Source of the DNA: Nocardioidaceae bacterium | Lineage (GTDB): Bacteria > Actinomycetota > Actinomycetes > Propionibacteriales > Nocardioidaceae | Assembly: GCA_025966335.1 (NCBI GenBank) | Contig: JAICRS010000051.1 | Location: forward strand, 1-14,422 | Direction of reading: 5' to 3' | Length of the DNA: 14,422 nucleotides | Program-made: the position numbers and the translations under genes | Part shown: positions 8,059 to 14,422 of the stretch, one piece after another | How the letters are laid out: the number at the start of each line of letters is the position of its first letter | How positions within the stretch are numbered: position 1 is the first letter of the stretch | Notes under the pieces: model-generated | What the model was told of the DNA's origin: nothing | The model's database searches: none | Seen by the model: the letters and a program-made list of their open reading frames with translations, nothing else

Positions 8059-9357
8059 TCAGGCGGCCGGGGCCACCTTGCTGAGCGCGTTGATCAGCCG
8101 GTCCGAGACGTCGCCGTCGCGGGGATCGGTGAGGTTCGCCATCAGCTTGAGCATGAACTTCATCAAGGTGTGGCGGGGCAGGCCGTAGCGGGTGGCCTGC
8201 TTCATGAACGTCGGGTTGCCGATCATCTTCGCGAACACCCGGCCGAGCGTGAAGTAGCCGCCGTAGCGGTCGTCCAACGTGGCGGCGTAGCCCTGCAGGA
8301 CCCGTTCGCGAGCGGCTCCGTCGGGAAGGGCCAGCGCCTGCACCACCGTCTCGGCGGCGAGGTGCCCGGACTCCATCGCGTAGTCGATGCCCTCACCGTT
8401 GAACGGGTTGACCATCCCGCCGGAGTCGCCGACCAGCAGCATCCCGCGGGTGTAGTGAGGCTTGCGGTTGAAGCCCATCGGGAGCGCCGCGGACGCGATC
8501 CGGCCGACCCGGTTCTCCTCGCGGAAGCCCCACTCCTCGGGTGTGTGCGCGAGCCAGCGGCGCAGCACGTCCTTGTAGTCGACGGTCTGGAACGCCTTGG
8601 AGGTGTTCAGGATGCCGAGCCCTACGTTGGCGGTGCCGTCGCCCACGCCGAAGATCCAGCCGTAGCCGGGCAGCAGGTTGCTCTGGCCCGGGGTGCCGTC
8701 CCACAGCTCGAGCCAGGACTCCATCCACTCGTCGTCGTGGCGCGGCGTCTCGTAGTAGGCGCGGACCGCGACCCCCATCGGGCGGTTCTCACGGCGCTCG
8801 AGGCCGAGCGAGGTGGCCAGCCGGGAGGACACCCCGTCGCAGGCGATCACCACGGGAGCGGAGTAGGTCGTCTCGTCGCCGAGCTTGCGGCCCTGGTCGT
8901 CCACCGGTTTCGCGGTCACGCCGACGACCCGCCCGGTCCGTTCGTCGAGGACCGGCCCGGTGACCGCCGTACGCTCCATCAGCCGGGCACCGGCCTTCTC
9001 CGCGTGGCGGGCGAGGATCTCGTCGAAGTCCATCCGGGTGCGGACCATGCCGTACGGCGGGAAGCTGGCCAGCTCGGGCCACGGGAGCTCGAGCCGGTGT
9101 CCTGCGCCGACGATCCGCAGACCGTTGTTGCGGGTCCAGCCGGGGGCGTCGAGGTCGATGCCGAGCCCGACCAGCTGCTTGACCGCGCGCGGGGTCAGGC
9201 CGTCCCCGCACACCTTGTCGCGGGGGAACGCCGCCTTCTCGAGCAGCAGCACGTCGGCACCGGTCGAGGCGAGGTGGAACGCGGTGGTCGAACCGGCCGG
9301 ACCGGCGCCGACGACGATGACGTCGGCCTGCCGCTCGTCGGCGGTGGTCCGGCTCAT
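8059..9357 (-). CDS. menJ: Geranylgeranyl reductase family FAD oxidoreductase, probable menaquinone reductase MenJ
   Basis: FAD-dependent reductase of 432 residues in the geranylgeranyl reductase family. Its likely role is saturating an isoprene double bond in the menaquinone side chain, as M. tuberculosis MenJ (Rv0561c) does. The dinucleotide motif GAGPAG is at residues 17-22, CGDGLTPRAV follows at about 50-59, IACDGVSSRLA lies in the middle, and the second FAD motif GDSGGMVNPFNGEGIDYAMESG is at about 304-325. The start is ATG at 9355-9357, with GAGGT at 9364-9368 six bases upstream. Its position between men genes and nuoA supports a quinone role over chlorophyll or archaeal lipid reduction. 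Substrate and degree of saturation cannot be read from sequence, so the symbol is by homology. A Rex-like operator lies about 54 bases upstream. Confidence 0.85.
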   Translation of the reverse strand: MSRTTADERQADVIVVGAGPAGSTTAFHLASTGADVLLLEKAAFPRDKVCGDGLTPRAVKQLVGLGIDLDAPGWTRNNGLRIVGAGHRLELPWPELASFPPYGMVRTRMDFDEILARHAEKAGARLMERTAVTGPVLDERTGRVVGVTAKPVDDQGRKLGDETTYSAPVVIACDGVSSRLATSLGLERRENRPMGVAVRAYYETPRHDDEWMESWLELWDGTPGQSNLLPGYGWIFGVGDGTANVGLGILNTSKAFQTVDYKDVLRRWLAHTPEEWGFREENRVGRIASAALPMGFNRKPHYTRGMLLVGDSGGMVNPFNGEGIDYAMESGHLAAETVVQALALPDGAARERVLQGYAATLDDRYGGYFTLGRVFAKMIGNPTFMKQATRYGLPRHTLMKFMLKLMANLTDPRDGDVSDRLINALSKVAPAA

Positions 9358-9363
9358 CGGGCT

Positions 9364-9368
9364 ACCTC
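9364..9368 (-). promoter_or_regulatory. Ribosome binding site of the menJ-like gene
   Basis: GAGGT on the minus strand, six bases before the ATG at 9355-9357. It fixes the start of the reductase. Confidence 0.7.
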
Positions 9369-9411
9369 GATTTCCCTGGTTGAACAGTCCTGCTCAGGCG
9401 CGTATGTGACT

Positions 9412-9429
9412 TAGTGAATTCCTTCACGA
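9412..9429. promoter_or_regulatory. Predicted Rex operator (NADH/NAD+ sensor) upstream of menJ-nuo
   Basis: The plus strand reads TAGTGAATTCCTTCACGA. This matches the Rex consensus TTGTGAA-N4-TTCACAA at 12 of 14 defined positions, with a perfect GTGAA/TTCAC inverted repeat around four bases. In Streptomyces coelicolor, Rex binds such sites, and respiratory genes including the nuo operon belong to its regulon. The site is 54 bp upstream of the menJ ATG, where a promoter would be expected. I cannot assign a clear -35/-10 pair. The match and location are seen in the sequence; Rex control is inferred, and no rex gene is in the window. Confidence 0.65.
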
Positions 9430-9441
9430 ACTGCCACAACG

Positions 9442-9480
9442 GCACAGTCTAGAGGTCTGTGCGACCCGATGCGACTCGGG
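9442..9480. repeat. Two short tandem stem-loops in the menJ upstream region
   Basis: The first hairpin has arms GCACAG (9442-9447) and CTGTGC (9457-9462) with a nine-base loop containing TCTAGA. The second has arms CCCGA (9465-9469) and TCGGG (9476-9480) with a six-base loop. GGCACAG (9441-9447) could also pair with CTGTGCC (9483-9489), enclosing the second hairpin. They lie between the VOC gene and the Rex-like site. No T-run follows on either strand, so an intrinsic terminator is not clear; they may be part of the VOC 3' end. Confidence 0.45.
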
Positions 9481-9497
9481 CCCTGTGCCCCACCGAC

Positions 9498-9560
9498 GAC
9501 CCGCAAAACCGTGGCTGACCAGGGCATTTCCGCAACGAAGTCGTTGCCTAATTGCGGGTC
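9498..9560. repeat. Nested inverted repeat at the 3' end of the VOC gene
   Basis: Outer arms GACCCGCAA (9498-9506) and TTGCGGGTC (9552-9560) are perfectly complementary over nine bases. They enclose an inner hairpin, GCAACG (9532-9537) and CGTTGC (9542-9547) with a four-base loop. The right outer arm includes part of the VOC stop codon (9559-9561). In a transcript from the VOC gene this would form a two-level structure just after translation ends. It may act in termination or RNA stability; no poly-U tract is present. Confidence 0.5.
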
Positions 9561-9945
9561 AGAGGTCGTACGCCGTGGGGTGCTTCGGCTGGTACAGCAA
9601 CATGTCGTCGGCGCCCGGCACGCGCAGCATGATCCCGGTGCCGAAGCCCATGTCCTGGGGGTCGCCGTTGAACTTCGCGCCCCTGCCCCGCAGCTGCTCG
9701 ACCGTCTCCTCGAGGTCGTCGCACATCAGCGACACCGAGTGGTGCCGGGGTGAGGAGTACTCCTCGCCCTCCCACTCGCCGCGGGTCGGGTGCACGCCGA
9801 GCTCGCTGGGTCCGGTCCGGAAGATCGGCCAGTCCTCCCCGGACTCGTCGTCCTGGGTGAACTTCCACTGCAGGACGTCCTTGAAGAAGGCGCGGGTGGC
9901 GGCCGCGTCGTCGGAGTAGATGAGCGTGTGCATCGCCTGGATCAT
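9559..9945 (-). CDS. VOC family (glyoxalase/bleomycin resistance-like) protein
   Basis: Small protein of 128 residues with the vicinal-oxygen-chelate fold pattern: MHTLIYSDDAAATRAFFKDVL at the start, a middle LGVHP strand, then a second module with HHSVSLMCDD. It ends in MLLYQP near residues 115-120. Possible metal ligands are H6, E48 and H68 or H69. The final position, usually Glu in the ELYQP-type ending, is Leu here, so metal binding may be incomplete. Function is unknown; the family includes dioxygenases, lyases and drug-binding proteins. The ATG at 9943-9945 is preferred because family members start close to it; an in-frame ATG at 9988-9990 would add 15 low-complexity residues. Neither has a strong ribosome site. 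It sits between menG and menJ but has no known quinone role. Confidence 0.75.
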   Translation of the reverse strand: MIQAMHTLIYSDDAAATRAFFKDVLQWKFTQDDESGEDWPIFRTGPSELGVHPTRGEWEGEEYSSPRHHSVSLMCDDLEETVEQLRGRGAKFNGDPQDMGFGTGIMLRVPGADDMLLYQPKHPTAYDL

Positions 9946-10008
9946 GCTTCCGAGGTTAGGCGGTGCGGCGGGCGCGATCTCGGCTGCCATCGACCGCCGC
10001 GGATACGA

Positions 10009-10056
10009 CGTGACAAGAAGCAGGTTCCCGGACGCAGGAACCTGCTTCTTGTCACG
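10009..10056. repeat. Perfect 20-bp inverted repeat, possible terminator after menG
   Basis: Left arm CGTGACAAGAAGCAGGTTCC (10009-10028) and right arm GGAACCTGCTTCTTGTCACG (10037-10056) are exactly complementary around an eight-base loop. It lies 35 bp beyond the menG stop and upstream of the VOC gene, all on the minus strand. It would form a very stable RNA hairpin. No T-run follows on either strand, so this is not a textbook intrinsic terminator. Rho-independent-like termination without a U-tract, 3' end protection or a dispersed intergenic repeat are alternatives. The arms are less GC-rich than the surroundings. Confidence 0.6.
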
Positions 10057-10090
10057 AACTAACCGTCCGCGCCACGCGAGTCGCCGGCGC

Positions 10091-10780
10091 CTACGCGGTG
10101 GCGTGGTGCAGCGCGACGATCCCGCCGGTCAGGTTCCGCCACCGGGTCTGCGTCCAGCCGGCGGCGGTGATCCGGCGGGCGAGGCCGTCCTGGTCGGGCC
10201 AGGCCCGGATCGACTCGGCGAGGTAGACGTAGGCGTCCGGGCTGGACGAGACCGCGCGGGCGATCGGCGGGAGCGCCTTCATCAGGTACTCGATGTAGAC
10301 GGTGCGGAACGGCGCCCAGGTCGGGTGGCTGAACTCGCAGACGACCAGCCGGCCACCGGGCCGGGTGACCCGGAGCATTTCCCGCAGCCCGGCGTCGGGG
10401 TCGACGATGTTGCGCAGCCCGAAGGAGATCGTCACCGCGTCGAAGGTGTCGTCGGCGAACGGCAGCCGGGTGCCGTCACCGGCGGTGAACCCGAGGTGCG
10501 GCTTGGCCCGCTTGCCGACGCGGAGCATGCCGATCGAGAAGTCGCAGGGCACCACCCGCGCGCCCCGGTCGGCGAACGGCTGGCTCGACGTACCCGTCCC
10601 GGCGGCGAGGTCGAGCACCTTCTCCCCCGGCTTCGGGTCGACCGCGTCGAGCACGTCCTTGCGCCACCGGCGGTCCTGGCCCAGGGACAAGATGTCGTTG
10701 GTCAGGTCGTAGCGCTTCGCCACGTCGTCGAACATCGCGGCGACGTCGGCGGGCTTCTTGTCCAGGGATGCTCGGGTCAC
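10091..10780 (-). CDS. menG: Demethylmenaquinone methyltransferase (MenG/UbiE)
   Basis: SAM-dependent C-methyltransferase (229 residues) that converts demethylmenaquinone to menaquinone, the last ring step of the pathway. Family marks are MFDDVAKRYDLTNDILSLGQDRRWRK at about 16-41 (UbiE signature 1), SAM motif I VLDLAAGTGT at 55-64, and RNLTGGIVALH at 215-225 (signature 2). The frame is open further upstream. The GTG at 10778-10780 is chosen because the resulting N-terminus (TRASLDKKPADVA) matches actinobacterial MenG. Upstream, AAGGTG lies six bases away and could be a ribosome site, but the same bases form a TANNNT -10 box, so a leaderless transcript is also possible. The gene is divergent from menF. 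Confidence 0.95.
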   Translation of the reverse strand: MTRASLDKKPADVAAMFDDVAKRYDLTNDILSLGQDRRWRKDVLDAVDPKPGEKVLDLAAGTGTSSQPFADRGARVVPCDFSIGMLRVGKRAKPHLGFTAGDGTRLPFADDTFDAVTISFGLRNIVDPDAGLREMLRVTRPGGRLVVCEFSHPTWAPFRTVYIEYLMKALPPIARAVSSSPDAYVYLAESIRAWPDQDGLARRITAAGWTQTRWRNLTGGIVALHHATA

Positions 10781-10787
10781 GGGGAAC

Positions 10788-10793
10788 ACCTTA
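10788..10793 (-). promoter_or_regulatory. Candidate -10 box for menG
   Basis: TAAGGT on the minus strand ends seven bases before the GTG of menG. This is the spacing of actinobacterial leaderless promoters (TANNNT with transcription starting at or next to the start codon). It overlaps the alternative reading as a Shine-Dalgarno AAGGTG. No clear -35 element is seen. Confidence 0.4.
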
Positions 10794-10843
10794 GACAGCC
10801 GCCGCCGGGCGCCCTCGATGGAGAGGATCCCCGAGCGCCGACG

Positions 10844-10849
10844 TAGGCT
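10844..10849 (+). promoter_or_regulatory. Candidate -10 box for menF, probable leaderless start
   Basis: TAGGCT on the plus strand is followed by eight bases and then the GTG of menF. No Shine-Dalgarno sequence lies between. This layout is typical of leaderless actinobacterial transcripts. A -35 element is not convincing. Confidence 0.5.
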
Positions 10850-10857
10850 GGCACACC

Positions 10858-12126
10858 GTGACCACTGCACCCGAAGGCTCCATCGAGGCGACCCCGCTCG
10901 TCGTCCGGACCGTCCCGGTCGACGATCCCGGCCGGCTGCTGGCACTGCTCCCGCCCGAGGACACGGTCGCCTGGGTACGGCGCGGCGACGGGCTGGTCGG
11001 CTGGGGAACCGCCGCGGCGATCCGGACCAAGGGCGCCGACCGGTTCGCGGACGCCCGTGGCTGGTGGACGGAGATGTCGCAGGCCGCCGTCGTCCGCGAC
11101 GAGGTGAAGCAGCCCGGCACCGGCCTGGTTTCCTTCGGGTCCTTCGCGTTCGCCGACGAGCCCGGCGACAGTGTCCTGGTCGTCCCGGAGGTCGTCGTCG
11201 GCCGCCGCGGCGAGACCACCTGGGTCACCACCATCGGCCTCGCCGGGATCAGCGCGCCACCCGTCCTGGAACCCACCGACCCACCGGCCGCGCCGACCGG
11301 GGTGACCTTCGTGGACGGTGCCCTCAGCGGCACGGACTGGGAGAGCGTGGTCGCCGAGGCGGTCCGCCGGATCAACGACGGCGCCCTGGAGAAGGTCGTG
11401 CTCGCGCGGGACCTGGTCGCCGCCGCCGACGAGGACATCGACCTGCGCTGGCCCCTCCAGCGGCTGGCCGAGACCTACCCGATGTGCTGGACGTTCCACG
11501 TGGACGGGCTGTTCGGGGCAACCCCGGAGATGCTGGTCCGCAGGGAACGTGGACTGGTCACCTCGCGAGTCCTGGCCGGGACGATCCGACGTACCGGCGA
11601 CGACGCCCGCGACCTGGCGCTGGCCGCCACCCTCGCCCGCTCGTCGAAGGACCTGGAGGAGCACGAGTACGCCGTCCGCTCGGTCGCCGAGGCGCTGGCC
11701 CCGCACTGCACCTCGATGAACGTCCCCGAGTCACCGTTCGTGCTGCACCTGCCGAACGTGATGCACCTGGCCACCGACGTGGCCGGCGTCGCCAAGGATG
11801 CCGGCGACGAGTCCGCCGGCTCTCTGGAGCTTGCCGAGGCGCTGCACCCGTCGGCCGCGGTGGGTGGCACCCCGACCGAGATCGCCAAGCAGGTGATCAC
11901 CGAGATCGAGAGCATGGACCGCGGTCGCTACGCCGGGCCGGTCGGCTGGATGGACGCGGCCGGCGACGGCGAGTGGGGCATCGCGCTGCGCTCCGCGGAG
12001 GTCGACGGCCGGACCGTCCGGCTCTTCGCCGGCTGCGGGATCGTGGCCAGCTCCGACCCGGAGGCGGAGCTCGCCGAGGCGCAGGCCAAGTTTGTTCCGG
12101 TCCGCGACGCGGTCTCCGGCAGCTAG
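10858..12126 (+). CDS. menF: Isochorismate synthase (MenF-type)
   Basis: Chorismate-binding enzyme of 422 residues, probably converting chorismate to isochorismate, the entry step of menaquinone synthesis. The C-terminal catalytic domain shows LEKVVLARDL at about 176-185, FGATPEMLV at about 219-227, a metal-binding EHEYAVR at about 267-273, LHPSAAVGGTP at about 330-340, and the terminal AGCGIVASSDPEAELAEAQAKF. The N-terminal third is variable, as usual for MenF/EntC/DhbC. The GTG at 10858 is the start; no upstream ribosome site is visible, consistent with a leaderless message. The siderophore-type isochorismate synthases share these motifs, but menD and menG next door favour the menaquinone role. 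The TAG stop overlaps the stop of the convergent hydrolase gene. Confidence 0.9.
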   Translation: MTTAPEGSIEATPLVVRTVPVDDPGRLLALLPPEDTVAWVRRGDGLVGWGTAAAIRTKGADRFADARGWWTEMSQAAVVRDEVKQPGTGLVSFGSFAFADEPGDSVLVVPEVVVGRRGETTWVTTIGLAGISAPPVLEPTDPPAAPTGVTFVDGALSGTDWESVVAEAVRRINDGALEKVVLARDLVAAADEDIDLRWPLQRLAETYPMCWTFHVDGLFGATPEMLVRRERGLVTSRVLAGTIRRTGDDARDLALAATLARSSKDLEEHEYAVRSVAEALAPHCTSMNVPESPFVLHLPNVMHLATDVAGVAKDAGDESAGSLELAEALHPSAAVGGTPTEIAKQVITEIESMDRGRYAGPVGWMDAAGDGEWGIALRSAEVDGRTVRLFAGCGIVASSDPEAELAEAQAKFVPVRDAVSGS

Positions 12127-12764
12127 AGCGGCAGGTCTTCGCCGGCGGCGACCCGGCGGTACTCCTGGTCCCGTCCCTCCAGCCGTGCGCCGAGCAGGTT
12201 GTCGACCAGGCCGAGCCCGAAGTCGCTGAACACCAGGTCGTGGATCGCGAACGTCCTCGGCGCACCCACCGCTCGGACGAAGTCGATCACCTCGGCGGTC
12301 TTGCTCCACGGCGCGCACACCGGCGCGAGGAGCACGTCGACGTTGTGCCCGGGCAGGCTGAACGCGTCCCCGGGGTGGTAGACGGCGCGGCCACCGACAG
12401 TGACCAGGTAGCCGCTGTTGTGGATCCGCGGGATGTCCTCGTGAATCACGGCGTGCATCTCGCCGACCACGCGCACCGGTAGCCCCACGTCGACCTGGTC
12501 GCCCGGCTCGACGACGGTGACCCGCTCGGCGACATCGGGCGCCTCGGCCCGGATCTTCTCGGCGACCGCGGCGATCGTGTAGATCGGTGCGTCGGTCGCC
12601 CGCAGGTTGTCGACCGAGAGGTGGTCCGCGTGCTCGTGGGTGACGAGTACGCCGGTCGCGCCGTCCACGGACTCCTTCTCGGAGAACGAACCGGGATCGA
12701 GGACCAGCGCCTGCCCGTCCGCCTCGATCCGGACACACGCGTGAGTGAACTTGGTGATCCGCAT
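12123..12764 (-). CDS. Metallo-beta-lactamase-fold metal-dependent hydrolase, function unknown
   Basis: Hydrolase of 213 residues with the MBL-fold motif HEHADH at 43-48 (H43, H45, D47, H48), a further His at 104 or 108, the YHPGDAF aspartate D133, and H175. The N-terminus MRITKFTHACVRIE is typical of the small actinobacterial members related to the UPF0173/lactonase-like hydrolases. All ligands for a two-metal site appear present. The substrate cannot be told. The ATG at 12762-12764 is chosen for its match to the family N-terminus; the ribosome site is weak, and an in-frame TTG at 12828-12830 would add 22 residues. The gene lies 73 bp downstream of menD on the same strand and may be cotranscribed; it converges on menF. 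Confidence 0.85.
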   Translation of the reverse strand: MRITKFTHACVRIEADGQALVLDPGSFSEKESVDGATGVLVTHEHADHLSVDNLRATDAPIYTIAAVAEKIRAEAPDVAERVTVVEPGDQVDVGLPVRVVGEMHAVIHEDIPRIHNSGYLVTVGGRAVYHPGDAFSLPGHNVDVLLAPVCAPWSKTAEVIDFVRAVGAPRTFAIHDLVFSDFGLGLVDNLLGARLEGRDQEYRRVAAGEDLPL

Positions 12765-12837
12765 GCGCCCATCATGCTCACGTCGGCGAAGCGGGCAACA
12801 GTCCTGCCGAGGGGTCGCGCGGGCGGCCAATGGCTGG

Positions 12838-14422
12838 TCAGCCGGTGACCAGCGCCCGGATCGCCGCGTCCAGGTCGCGCCGGTTGTCGCGGCGCACCAC
12901 CGCCTCGACCACCTCGATCCCGCCGACCGGTGAGTCGACCGCGGCGACCAGCTCCTCGCGGGTGGTCACCCGCCGGTGCGGCGTCGCGCTGGTCGCGCAC
13001 AGGGCGGCGAGATCCGCGCGGAGCGGGGTGCCGAACAGCCGCTCGAAGGAGGCGGAGTACGGCGGAGCGCCCTGCTCCAGCGAGGCGAAGATGCTCCCTC
13101 CGTCGTCGTTGACGACCACGATCATCAGGTCCGGGCGCGGCTCGTCCGGTCCGATCAGCAACCCGTTGCTGTCGTGGAGGAACGTGAGGTCCCCGAGCAG
13201 CGCGAAGGCCCGGCTGCTTCGTTCCCGGCCCAGGGCGGCGCCGACCGCGGAGGAGACCGACCCGTCGATGCCGGCGAGGCCACGGTTCGCGACCACCAGT
13301 CTCCGGTCCCCGACCGGGTAGCGCGGCACCATCAGGTCGAGGTCGCGGACCGGGTTCGACGCACCGACGAACAGCAGCCCGGCCGGCGGGAGGGCGTCCG
13401 CGACCGTGCCCGCCACGTGGTGCGGGGTGAGCTCGTCCTGCTTGGCGAGCAGCCCGTCGAGCGCCGATGACAGGGCCGCGTCCCGGTCGAGCCACTCCTG
13501 CAGCCAGGCGTCGTCGGACGGCGGCCCGCCCGGCTCGAGGGCGCGAACCACCCGCGAGACCGCATGTCCCGGGTCCGTCCACCCGGTGCGCCCGGCGACG
13601 GCGACCACCTCGACGTCGGTCCGGGACAGCAGCCGGGTCACCGGCCGGGACAGGGTGGGATGACCGCACACGACGACCCGCTCGATCCGCTCGGCCAGCG
13701 CTGCGTCACCGAGCAGCAGCCGGTAGCCGCGGATCGCGTTCGGGCCGGTCCGCGAGCCGCTGGTCGGCTCGGCCAGCAGCGGCCACCCGGACCGCTCGGC
13801 GAGGATCCGGGCCGGCGGTCCGGCGTCGTCACCGGCGACCAGCACCGTCCGACGGTCGCCGTCGAGCCGCTCGGGCTGCGCCGCGACCGGCTCGGCCGGC
13901 ACGGTCCACGGTCGCCCGTCGGGACGTCCCCCGCAGGCCGCGCTCCACCCGTCGTCGATGTCCGGGGTCAGCGGCTCGGCGAACTGCACGTTGACGTGGG
14001 CCGGACCGGGCGCGTGCGCCGTACGACCCTGTGCCGTCGCCACGGTCCGCGCCACCAACGACCGCCACGACGCGACCTGCGCCTCCTCGGTGGCGCCGGG
14101 GAAGCCGGGCGGGACGTCGGCGAACGCGCGCACGGCGTGCCCGAAGATCTTGACCTGGTCGGTGGTCTGGTTCGCGTTGGTGCCGCGCAATCCGGCCGGC
14201 CGGTCCGCGCTCACCACGACCAGCGGCAGGCCGGCGTGCGAGGCCTCGAGGACCGCCGGGTGCAGGTTGGCCACCGCGGTCCCGGACGTGGTCACCACCG
14301 GCACCGGTCGTCGCGAGGTCCGGGCGAGCCCGAGCGCGAGGAAGCCGGCGGAGCGTTCGTCGACGCGCACGTGCAGCCGGATCCGGTCGGCCGCGGCGGC
14401 GGCGTGCACCGCGAAGGCGAGG
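12838..14422 (-). CDS. menD: SEPHCHC synthase (MenD), partial, N-terminus outside the window
   Basis: Thiamine-diphosphate enzyme that joins isochorismate and 2-oxoglutarate to form 2-succinyl-5-enolpyruvyl-6-hydroxy-3-cyclohexene-1-carboxylate, the step after MenF. The visible 527 codons start inside the PYR domain: LAFAVHAAAAADRIRLHVR, then DERSAGFLALGLA, TSGTAVANLHPAVLEA and LRGTNANQTTDQVKIFG. The C-terminal PP domain carries ANRGLAGIDGSVSSAVGAA, the ThDP/metal segment GDLTFLHDSNGL, and VVNDDGGSIF. The GTG at 14407-14409 is internal: the family sequence continues to the window edge (a codon for L at 14419-14421), so the true start with the expected APGSRSAPL segment lies to the right. No frameshift is seen. 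Confidence 0.95.
   Translation of the reverse strand, partial: LAFAVHAAAAADRIRLHVRVDERSAGFLALGLARTSRRPVPVVTTSGTAVANLHPAVLEASHAGLPLVVVSADRPAGLRGTNANQTTDQVKIFGHAVRAFADVPPGFPGATEEAQVASWRSLVARTVATAQGRTAHAPGPAHVNVQFAEPLTPDIDDGWSAACGGRPDGRPWTVPAEPVAAQPERLDGDRRTVLVAGDDAGPPARILAERSGWPLLAEPTSGSRTGPNAIRGYRLLLGDAALAERIERVVVCGHPTLSRPVTRLLSRTDVEVVAVAGRTGWTDPGHAVSRVVRALEPGGPPSDDAWLQEWLDRDAALSSALDGLLAKQDELTPHHVAGTVADALPPAGLLFVGASNPVRDLDLMVPRYPVGDRRLVVANRGLAGIDGSVSSAVGAALGRERSSRAFALLGDLTFLHDSNGLLIGPDEPRPDLMIVVVNDDGGSIFASLEQGAPPYSASFERLFGTPLRADLAALCATSATPHRRVTTREELVAAVDSPVGGIEVVEAVVRRDNRRDLDAAIRALVTG

Noticed and set aside
10758..12482. Plus-strand frame of 574 codons overlapping menF
   Set aside because: It is the wrong frame of menF, extremely Arg/Gly-rich, while the menF frame carries all the catalytic motifs.
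14407..14409. GTG as the start of menD
   Set aside because: The residues before it (LAFA) continue the MenD family sequence to the window edge, and the conserved PYR-domain N-terminus would be missing. The gene is truncated by the window, not short.

Overview
This window is a stretch of high-GC actinobacterial chromosome. Protein signatures (an actinobacterial NuoE and NuoC with extra termini, a MenJ-type geranylgeranyl reductase beside nuoA, frequent GTG starts, dense coding) suggest the Propionibacteriales/Nocardioidaceae, for example a Nocardioides relative. That genus-level placement is inference from memory of protein sequences, not a database result. I see no mobile elements, tRNA or rRNA genes, CRISPR arrays or phage genes.

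Layout. (1) 1-7992, minus strand: the 5' part of the complex I operon, nuoA-B-C-D-E-F-G and the start of nuoH, which runs off the left edge. nuoB through nuoH are chained by 1- or 4-base stop/start overlaps, and most have a visible Shine-Dalgarno sequence. (2) 8059-9357, minus: a FAD-dependent MenJ-like reductase, 66 bp upstream of nuoA and probably the first gene of the same transcript. (3) 9358-9558: a 201-bp non-coding region with a near-consensus Rex (NADH/NAD+ sensor) operator and several inverted repeats. (4) 9559-9945, minus: a small VOC-family protein. (5) 9946-10090: non-coding, with a perfect 20-bp hairpin. (6) 10091-10780, minus: menG. (7) 10858-12126, plus: menF, divergent from menG over a 77-bp promoter region. 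(8) 12123-12764, minus: a metallo-beta-lactamase-fold hydrolase, convergent with menF and sharing a CTAG at the stops. (9) 12838-14422, minus: menD, cut by the right edge before its N-terminus.

How the genes work together. MenF makes isochorismate from chorismate and MenD makes SEPHCHC from it. MenG performs the final ring methylation to menaquinone, and MenJ probably saturates part of the isoprenoid tail. Menaquinone is the electron acceptor of complex I, encoded by nuo. The window therefore joins respiratory quinone supply with the enzyme that reduces it. The Rex-like site upstream of menJ-nuo suggests that the redox state of the NADH pool controls the unit.

This is mostly conserved core metabolism. 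I did not find an undescribed defence, mobile or secretion system. The points most worth following are the non-coding signals: the Rex-like operator, the hairpins at 9442-9560 and 10009-10056, and the probably leaderless menF/menG starts.
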